Made by a program: the position numbers and the translations under genes. From positions 1 through 35,441 of the forward strand of contig CAMVLU010000006.1 in the NCBI GenBank assembly GCA_947168405.1: a DNA stretch of 35,441 nt, written 5' to 3'. The stretch comes from an uncultured Clostridia bacterium (lineage in GTDB: Bacteria > Bacillota_I > Bacilli_A > RF39 > UBA660). Each line of letters opens with the position of its first letter. Position 1 is the stretch's first letter. Under the pieces are notes generated by a model, which was not told where the DNA came from, searched no databases, and saw nothing but the letters and a program-made list of their open reading frames with translations. Of this stretch, positions 28,610 to 35,441 are shown in pieces.

Positions 28610-28711
28610 ATACATCACCCCAACGTATAAATTCATTATTATTATATGCAAAAATGTTGAAAAAGTCAACATTTTATTAAATTTTTTTATACAGATGTAA
28701 ATTTTTTACTA

Positions 28712-28906
28712 TTATTTTTTTACTTTTATAGATAATTCTTCATAATCTTTTTCATTGCCAAGTCTTTTTAAATATTCTTTCCCACCATCAACAGCAACAG
28801 CACCACAAGAACATCTTTTTAAATCATTAGTACTTTTTGATTCTATGACATCTCCACATTTTTTACATTTTATTTTATTACTTATTATTTCTTCTTTCTT
28901 TTCCAT
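28712..28906 (-). CDS. Small zinc-ribbon protein (DUF7695-like)
   Basis: IKCKKCGDVIESKSTNDLKRCSCGAVAVDGGKEYLKRLG. Confidence 0.75.
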   Translation of the reverse strand: MEKKEEIISNKIKCKKCGDVIESKSTNDLKRCSCGAVAVDGGKEYLKRLGNEKDYEELSIKVKK

Positions 28907-28957
28907 AATTCATCTCCTCATAATGTATTATATCATGATCTTATACTAAACATATCC

Positions 28958-29061
28958 TACCGCTTGCGGTATAATAGCAATACAATCATACGGATAAAAT
29001 CTATATTGTCCGTATCACTGTTAAAAAATCCATTGAAGATTTTTGCCACTTTTCTTCAATG
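28958..29061. other. Cluster of three inverted repeats in a non-coding region
   Basis: TACCGC-TT-GCGGTA (28958-28971); ATACGGA (28988-28994)/TCCGTAT (29009-29015); CATTGAAGA (29031-29039)/TCTTCAATG (29053-29061). Confidence 0.6.
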
Positions 29062-29080
29062 AACTATTCTAAAATCAATT

Positions 29081-29106
29081 TTTTTGTACCTAAATTGTAC
29101 CTAAAA
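29081..29106. repeat. Island-boundary direct repeat, right copy
   Basis: TTTTTGTACCTAAATTGTACCTAAAA; internally a tandem 11-mer (minus strand TTTAGGTACAA x2). Confidence 0.7.
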
Positions 29107-29205
29107 TTATTTTAGCAATTCCGATGCCTCGCAAACCCTTATAAACACTGGCTTAAATCAATTCTATTTTTTAATTGACTATCGCAGAGATAAAAGAACA
29201 TACTT

Positions 29206-29574
29206 TTAATTTTTTTTATAAAGTAATAATATAATAAATAATACTATATTTATGAAAATCATAAGTAGTGTTAAAGGATTAATCATATGTAAAAGATTTA
29301 TGATACGATATATTATATTTAATATACATAATATAATTAATATAATACGAACTTTTATATAATTACATTTATGTAGTAAATATGCAACAATTAAATCAAA
29401 TATTATCTCAATTATTGATATTATAATTGCAGTAGTTTTATTAATATTAAGAATTGTAAAACTAGAATTACCTATTCTTTCAAAACCAAAAAATATGCCA
29501 TATACTATATTTGAAAAAACTAACAATATATAAATATCACTTATTAATGTAACATAACTAATTCTTTTATTCAT
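29206..29574 (-). CDS. Hypothetical multipass membrane protein (122 aa)
   Basis: Four hydrophobic segments; 7 bp upstream... adjacent to the 3' end of the permease operon. Confidence 0.6.
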   Translation of the reverse strand: MNKRISYVTLISDIYILLVFSNIVYGIFFGFERIGNSSFTILNINKTTAIIISIIEIIFDLIVAYLLHKCNYIKVRIILIILCILNIIYRIINLLHMINPLTLLMIFINIVLFIILLLYKKN

Positions 29575-29581
29575 AAATCAC

Positions 29582-32500
29582 CTATTCTACACTTTTTAAA
29601 GATTCAACCATCTTTATTTTTTTTAATCTAAAATGAATTAACTGACCAACTATTGTTGCAAATACTAACATTAAGCATATGCATATTATATAATTTCTAA
29701 ATAATAAATCTTTATTAAATTGTACCATATTAATTTCTAAAGTATCTACTAACATTAATGAATAAAATATACCTATTATCATTCCTATTATAATACCAAT
29801 TACTACTATTATCATTTGTTCTCTTAATAAATACATATCAACTTCTTCATCATCAAAACCTAATACTTTTAATGTTGCTATTTCACGTTGTCTTTCACTT
29901 ATAATTATATAAGCTAAATTATATAAAATTACTATAGATAATAGTAAAGAGAATATTACTACTATTAAAACCACTTTATCTAGTGATACAAACATATTTT
30001 TAACCATAGATATACTACTTTTAATAGATAAATAACTCAAAATATTTTTATTATTATTTAATAAATTTTTAATAACAATTTCTTCATTTTCAGTATTGTC
30101 TAATTTAAGATATGCAATATTTAATTTATATAATCCTATATTTTCTTGATATAAATCTTTGGTAATATAAATATAATTTCCTATATAATTTTCAGCTATA
30201 TCTACTACTTTTAACTTACTAGAATTATTATCAGTCATTTTGATAGTTATAATATCATTTACTTTAATATTATACATTTTAGCTAATTTAGAAGTTATAA
30301 CTACACCATCGTTATTAATATTAATTTTTCTATTACCATTTTTAATTTTTATAATATTATCTAAATTATCCATATTATCTAAAGCAAGTAAATTAACAGA
30401 TGTATCTTCTATTTTAACTCTTTCCAAATCTGCATACATTATTTTATTTATATGTTTATCAGTAAATATATCATCCAATTCATAAGACAATTTTTTACCA
30501 TCTAAATATACCATAGAATCATAAATAAATATATCCTTAAATTGTTTATCTAAAACAGTTGTAATTGAATCTCTTATTAAAAATGCTGATACTAGTATCA
30601 TCGTACAACTAACGATACCAACAAGTGTCATTATAATTCTTCTTTTATATCTAAAAATATTTCTTAAGGTTATTTTATTTTCAAAAGATATTTTATTCCA
30701 TAAAAATGGAATTTTCTCTAATAATATTTTTTTACCAATTTGTGGTGCAATTGGTCTTAATAATTTTATTGTAGACTCTTTTAATATTCCACTTATTACT
30801 ATTATTGTAGAACCAACTATACATACAATAGATATTAAAACTCCTAATATTACAACCCATGTATAATTAGCATATACCATTTTTGGAATAGCATACAAGT
30901 TAGCATAAACACTAAATATAATTCTTGGAAATACATAAACACCAAGAATAACACCAATAAAACTACCTAATAATGTAGCTGAAAGTGAATAAATAATATA
31001 TTGCATTAATATTTCTTTTTTAGAAAAACCAAATGCTTTTAAAGTTCCCATTTCACTTTTATCTTCAATACCCATTCTTGCCATTGATAATAAACTAATA
31101 AATATTGATACAACAAAGAATATTATAGGAAATATAAATGATAATTTTTTTAAACTTTCAATACTATCTATAAAACCAGTGTAATCAGTATTATTTAATC
31201 TATTATGTATTAACCAAGTTCCTGGTACTATTGTTTCATCAACTTCTCTTCTTGCTTTTTCAAATTCAAGTTTTGCACTTTGTTCTTTTTCAAATAATTC
31301 CTGAAATGCAGTATTAAAACGCTTTATTTCTTCACTATATTCTTGTAAAGCATTTTCATATTTTATATTGCCATTATTATATTTTATTAAATATTCATTA
31401 TATAATATTTTTACTTTATCTAAATCATTTTTATATTGACTTAATTCTTTAGTTTTAGCATTATATAATGTATAACCATTATCAATCTCTAAAACAATAT
31501 CTAAGTTTTTTTCTAATGCACTAAGTTTTGATACCATACTTCCATCTTGATCAATACCTAGTTCAATAATTTGTTTTTTTATGTTACCTAAACTTGATAA
31601 ATCAACTCCCATTTGAGCAGCCATTTCAATATTTTTAATATTTTTTTCTTTTTCATTATCATCAGGTAATATTGAAATAATATCATCTTTAGTTAAAGTT
31701 TCATTTTTATTTTTTTTAGCAACTTCTAGCACATTATCATAATTATTAATACTTTTTTTGGCATTATCTAATTTTTTCTTTTGTTCTTCTAATTCATTTT
31801 CACCATTTTGTATTTTTATGCTAGTCTCTTTAATTTCCTTTTCTTTATTTTTAAGCTCATTATTAGCATTATCAAGCTCCATTTTTTTCTTATCTAATTC
31901 TGTTTTAACATTATCTATTTGCAATTTAATTTCATTTAATTTTGTTTTAGAATCATTTATTTCTTTATTAACTCTATCTTCTTCTTTTTTAATTTTATTA
32001 AGAGCAATATTTCTTAATTCTTCATATCGATATTTAATTCTTTCATCTTTAATAGAATCAATTAAATTGATTATTTCATCTGTTTTTTGATTATATATAT
32101 CGGAGTTAGTTAAATCTAAATCAGAATCTTTATTATCAACATATATTTCAGTATAATAATCCATATTAAATAAGTCTTTTAATGCATATACATAATATTT
32201 AATTTCACCATTACCAATTAAGGTATTACCTCTATTTAAACTTCCTTCATTAGTAGCTAGGTATAATGGACTATTAATTATACCAACTATTTTAAGTTTT
32301 TTTGTTTTTAATTCTCCATCTTCTTCATCTAATAATAATTCTAGTTCATCTCCTAATTTTGCACCAGGATTTAACATATATTTTTCATCTATAAGTATTT
32401 CATTATAATTAAGTGGCATTCTACCATATAATAAACTAATTTTATTAATATTATCATTAATTTCTCTTATTCTAATAACATCTGTATTTTTATTTATATA

Positions 32501-32803
32501 ATTAACAAGAACATCTTTAGAATGTAAAGCAATTACTTTTATATTATTATTTAATTTTTTTATTGCTTCAATATCCATCTCATTAAGACCATTACTAGAG
32601 ATTATTTCTACATCAAATGTATCTTTATTTTTATAATAATCATCTAATGATGTAATTAAATTTGGCATTGATACTTTCATTCCAATAAAGAATGATACAC
32701 CCAATAAACTAAGTATAACAAGCGAGAAAAACCTTTTATATGATTTTTTTACTTTTCTAAAACTTAATGTAATTAACCTATTCATTTTACCATTCCAAGT
32801 CAT
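29582..32803 (-). CDS. FtsX/MacB-type ABC transporter permease with long coiled-coil extracytoplasmic insertion (1073 aa)
   Basis: Two FtsX-like membrane modules (GTLKAFGFSKKEILMQYIIYSL; ATLKVLGFDDEEVDMYLLREQ) separated by a K/E/N-rich coiled coil. Confidence 0.9.
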   Translation of the reverse strand: MTWNGKMNRLITLSFRKVKKSYKRFFSLVILSLLGVSFFIGMKVSMPNLITSLDDYYKNKDTFDVEIISSNGLNEMDIEAIKKLNNNIKVIALHSKDVLVNYINKNTDVIRIREINDNINKISLLYGRMPLNYNEILIDEKYMLNPGAKLGDELELLLDEEDGELKTKKLKIVGIINSPLYLATNEGSLNRGNTLIGNGEIKYYVYALKDLFNMDYYTEIYVDNKDSDLDLTNSDIYNQKTDEIINLIDSIKDERIKYRYEELRNIALNKIKKEEDRVNKEINDSKTKLNEIKLQIDNVKTELDKKKMELDNANNELKNKEKEIKETSIKIQNGENELEEQKKKLDNAKKSINNYDNVLEVAKKNKNETLTKDDIISILPDDNEKEKNIKNIEMAAQMGVDLSSLGNIKKQIIELGIDQDGSMVSKLSALEKNLDIVLEIDNGYTLYNAKTKELSQYKNDLDKVKILYNEYLIKYNNGNIKYENALQEYSEEIKRFNTAFQELFEKEQSAKLEFEKARREVDETIVPGTWLIHNRLNNTDYTGFIDSIESLKKLSFIFPIIFFVVSIFISLLSMARMGIEDKSEMGTLKAFGFSKKEILMQYIIYSLSATLLGSFIGVILGVYVFPRIIFSVYANLYAIPKMVYANYTWVVILGVLISIVCIVGSTIIVISGILKESTIKLLRPIAPQIGKKILLEKIPFLWNKISFENKITLRNIFRYKRRIIMTLVGIVSCTMILVSAFLIRDSITTVLDKQFKDIFIYDSMVYLDGKKLSYELDDIFTDKHINKIMYADLERVKIEDTSVNLLALDNMDNLDNIIKIKNGNRKININNDGVVITSKLAKMYNIKVNDIITIKMTDNNSSKLKVVDIAENYIGNYIYITKDLYQENIGLYKLNIAYLKLDNTENEEIVIKNLLNNNKNILSYLSIKSSISMVKNMFVSLDKVVLIVVIFSLLLSIVILYNLAYIIISERQREIATLKVLGFDDEEVDMYLLREQMIIVVIGIIIGMIIGIFYSLMLVDTLEINMVQFNKDLLFRNYIICICLMLVFATIVGQLIHFRLKKIKMVESLKSVE

Positions 32804-33488
32804 CTATAGATACTTTCTTTTTATTCTTCTCTATACTGACTACCTTTCCACTCTTAAACTTAATTATTTTATCAGAAAAAGGAGTTATGGCTTCATTATG
32901 GGTAATTATAATTGTTGTTACACCATATATTTTATTAGTTTCCTCGATAAGTTTTAATACTTGTTTACTACTCTCATAATCTAATGCACCAGTTGGTTCA
33001 TCACATAAAAGTAAAGTCGGAGATTTTGCTAATGCTCTTGCAATTGATACTCTTTGTTGTTCTCCTCCAGATAGTTGTGATGGAAAATTATTTTTTTTAT
33101 TTAAAAGTCCAACTTGATCTAATAGTTTATTTAAATCTTTTTTTTCTTTTGTTCTACTAGCAGCTAATTCCAAATTTTCCATAACCGTTAAATTTTGAAT
33201 TAAATTATAAAATTGAAAAACAAAACCAATATGATTTTTTCGATATGAAATCAATTTTTTATCATTAAAATTAGATATTTCCATATCATTTGAAATAACC
33301 ATACCACTAGTAACATTATCCATACCACCCAATATATTTAAACATGTAGATTTACCAGATCCTGATGGACCAACAATAGTTACTAATTCTCCTTTCTCAA
33401 TTTCAAAAGATACATTATCAATAGCTTTTGTCAAAACTTCTCCAACTTGATATGTTTTACATACATTTTTAAATTCTACATATGCCAT
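32787..33488 (-). CDS. ABC transporter ATP-binding protein (LolD/MacB-like)
   Basis: [49 protein letters not shown]. Likely start [10 protein letters not shown] at 33488; 17-bp overlap with permease. Confidence 0.95.
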   Translation of the reverse strand: MAYVEFKNVCKTYQVGEVLTKAIDNVSFEIEKGELVTIVGPSGSGKSTCLNILGGMDNVTSGMVISNDMEISNFNDKKLISYRKNHIGFVFQFYNLIQNLTVMENLELAASRTKEKKDLNKLLDQVGLLNKKNNFPSQLSGGEQQRVSIARALAKSPTLLLCDEPTGALDYESSKQVLKLIEETNKIYGVTTIIITHNEAITPFSDKIIKFKSGKVVSIEKNKKKVSIDDLEW

Positions 33489-33591
33489 ATTATACTCCTC
33501 TATTATTTTTATATTATATATATATTTTATCAAGCGTTTATAAAAATAACAATATAATTTTTATTTTTTTATAATATTTATTGATTTAATT

Positions 33592-33626
33592 AAAAAAAGT
33601 GGAAATATTCTTTATATATCCACTTT
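33592..33626 (-). terminator. Intrinsic terminator downstream of the M3-like peptidase gene
   Basis: Minus strand AAAGTGGATATATAAAGAATATTTCCACTTTTTTT. Confidence 0.75.
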
Positions 33627-33670
33627 AATCAACCTTTAGTTATTTTATATATTCAGATGTCAGAAATCAA

Positions 33671-34714
33671 CTATCCCATCTTTACCTTATCCCTATTAAA
33701 TGAATCTAATACATATTCATTTAAATCTGAAATAGATATATAATTTATAATATAATTTAAATTATTATTAATATTATCTTTATAAAAATTATTTATTTGT
33801 TTTAAATTAATATTATTTTTTATAAATGTTAATGATAATAAAGATCCTAATGCATAATATTGTAATTTTAACGAATTACTTTTATTATCTATTTTTCTTC
33901 TATTAATATTATTATATAATTCTTGATAAATTGGATTTAATTCCATTTTAATAAATATATCATTTATACTTTGCATTAATATTATTTGATTATGAGCTTG
34001 ACTTACAATCATGTATATTCCCATTAAATTTTGAAGATTTTCTTCAAAACCTATTTGACTATTAATATCTTTAATATAATTTAAAAATAAATTTTCAAAC
34101 ATAATAGACATAAATTCATTTAAGAAATTATTATCTTTTACTTCTATATCTTTAGTAATATTAGATGCATGTATATGTCCCATTTCATGACTAAACATTT
34201 TCATACCTGAAAAGTTATTATCTTTTGTTAAAAATACATATTGTTTATCAATAGATTTTAAAGTTACAGAACTAGCAACATTATTTCTATCAAAGAAAAA
34301 TAATCTATTATTCTTTAATATATTTGATAATTCATTATCTAAATTTATACTTTTAAAGAAATCTTTTAATATATTTAAATCAAATTCTAATTTTTCTTCT
34401 TTAGTAATTATTTTAGAATAATCTATATGTTTAAATACCTCTAAAAAATTACTATATATAGTTTCTAATTTAGATAAATTACTATATATTTGTTTAGTAA
34501 TATATTCTTTTTCTTCATCATCTTTTACTTGTTTATAAATAAATGAAGAATAAATATCATTTGATATATTCAAATTATTATCAAAAAAGAATCTTGATAA
34601 CATATCATTTATTCCCATATAGTCATATGCATATTGTCTTTTTTTAGATTCATCTCTCTCTTTATTAAATTTTTCTAAAATACTATTAGCATCTCTTTTT
34701 AATATTTCTTCCAT
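33671..34714 (-). CDS. Short M3/PepF-like zinc metallopeptidase homologue
   Basis: FSHEMGHIHASNI...FLNEFMSIMFENLFLNYI: HExGH plus downstream Glu helix like oligoendopeptidase F. Confidence 0.6.
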   Translation of the reverse strand: MEEILKRDANSILEKFNKERDESKKRQYAYDYMGINDMLSRFFFDNNLNISNDIYSSFIYKQVKDDEEKEYITKQIYSNLSKLETIYSNFLEVFKHIDYSKIITKEEKLEFDLNILKDFFKSINLDNELSNILKNNRLFFFDRNNVASSVTLKSIDKQYVFLTKDNNFSGMKMFSHEMGHIHASNITKDIEVKDNNFLNEFMSIMFENLFLNYIKDINSQIGFEENLQNLMGIYMIVSQAHNQIILMQSINDIFIKMELNPIYQELYNNINRRKIDNKSNSLKLQYYALGSLLSLTFIKNNINLKQINNFYKDNINNNLNYIINYISISDLNEYVLDSFNRDKVKMG

Positions 34715-34814
34715 AAAACCTCCTGAAAATAAATTATACTACAAAGTAATATATAAAACAATTCAAACAACTTTTACATTTCATTTAAGCTTAAATAAAT
34801 CAAATTTTTATACA

Positions 34815-34843
34815 AAAAAGAACCTATTTCTAGATTCTTTCAT
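34815..34843 (-). terminator. Intrinsic terminator of tatD
   Basis: Minus strand AAAGAATCTAGAAATAGGTTCTTTTTTG. Confidence 0.65.
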
Positions 34844-35441
34844 ATTGTTTTATTATATTCTCATTTGTTTGTTTTATTAGTTCTTCTTTAGTAATATTTT
34901 TTATATTACAAATAGTATCAGCTATAATATCTATATTTTTAGGTTCATTTAGTTCTCCACGATAAGGCATTGGAGAAAGATATGGACTATCTGTTTCAAG
35001 TATTATATTATCTATTGGAATACTTTTTAAAGTATCTCTTAAATTAGTATTTTTAAATGTTAATACTCCACCTATTCCTAGTAAATATCCTTCTTTTATG
35101 TATAATTTAGCTGTTTCAAGAGAACCTGTAAAACAATGAATAGTTGTTTTTAATTTATATTGCTTTAAAATATCATAAGTATCTTGAAATGCATCTCTTG
35201 AATGAATTACAACAGGTAAATTTAATTTTTTAGCAAGTTCTAATTGTTTAATAAATAATTCTTTTTGCTCTTCAATATTCTCTTTATTATGATAATAATC
35301 AAGTCCTATTTCTCCTATTCCTATAATTTTTTTGTTATTTATAATTAAATTTTCTAAATAATTAATTGTTTTTTCATTATAATTTTTTATTTTATCTGGA
35401 TGTAATCTTATTGTTAAATTTATATTTGGTTTTTTTTTTCT
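34830..35441 (-). CDS. tatD: TatD-family DNase (5' end truncated by window)
   Basis: Minus-strand frame reads IIGIGEIGLDYYHNK, PVVIHSRDA, TIHCFTGSLETAKLYI, ILETDSPYLSPMPYRGELNEPKNI...QYERI*. Missing from the ORF track because it is open at the window edge. Confidence 0.93.
   Translation of the reverse strand, partial: RKKKPNINLTIRLHPDKIKNYNEKTINYLENLIINNKKIIGIGEIGLDYYHNKENIEEQKELFIKQLELAKKLNLPVVIHSRDAFQDTYDILKQYKLKTTIHCFTGSLETAKLYIKEGYLLGIGGVLTFKNTNLRDTLKSIPIDNIILETDSPYLSPMPYRGELNEPKNIDIIADTICNIKNITKEELIKQTNENIIKQYERI

Overview
AT-rich, low-GC Firmicutes/Bacilli-like chromosomal window with almost every gene on the minus strand. The backbone resembles the Bacillus oriC-proximal order: tatD ... 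spoVG - yabP - yabQ - divIC - tilS - ftsH ... dusB. prfB is also present, with an intact programmed +1 frameshift. Between spoVG and tatD lie accessory genes: two tandem TasA/SipW-dependent-like secreted proteins, a decayed gene, and an ~11.8 kb putative mobile island. That island runs from ~17.31 to 29.11 kb and is bounded by 26-bp direct repeats with one mismatch. It carries (i) a Type I R-M operon (small ORF - hsdM - hsdS - membrane protein - hsdR - OLD-like ATPase/TOPRIM nuclease), (ii) a solo-catalytic-domain tyrosine recombinase, the only convincing + strand gene in the window, and (iii) a tightly overlapping three-gene module: XRE regulator, ImmA/IrrE-Fic fusion, and a (GPGGGLYT)n octapeptide-repeat protein. 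Module (iii) is the best candidate for an undescribed system. Other notable points are a paired DnaA-box-like palindrome cluster upstream of prfB, hsdS flanked by direct repeats, FtsH with a C-terminal Rho_N/SAP-like domain, and several intrinsic terminators. All family calls come from motif recognition by eye; no searches were run.
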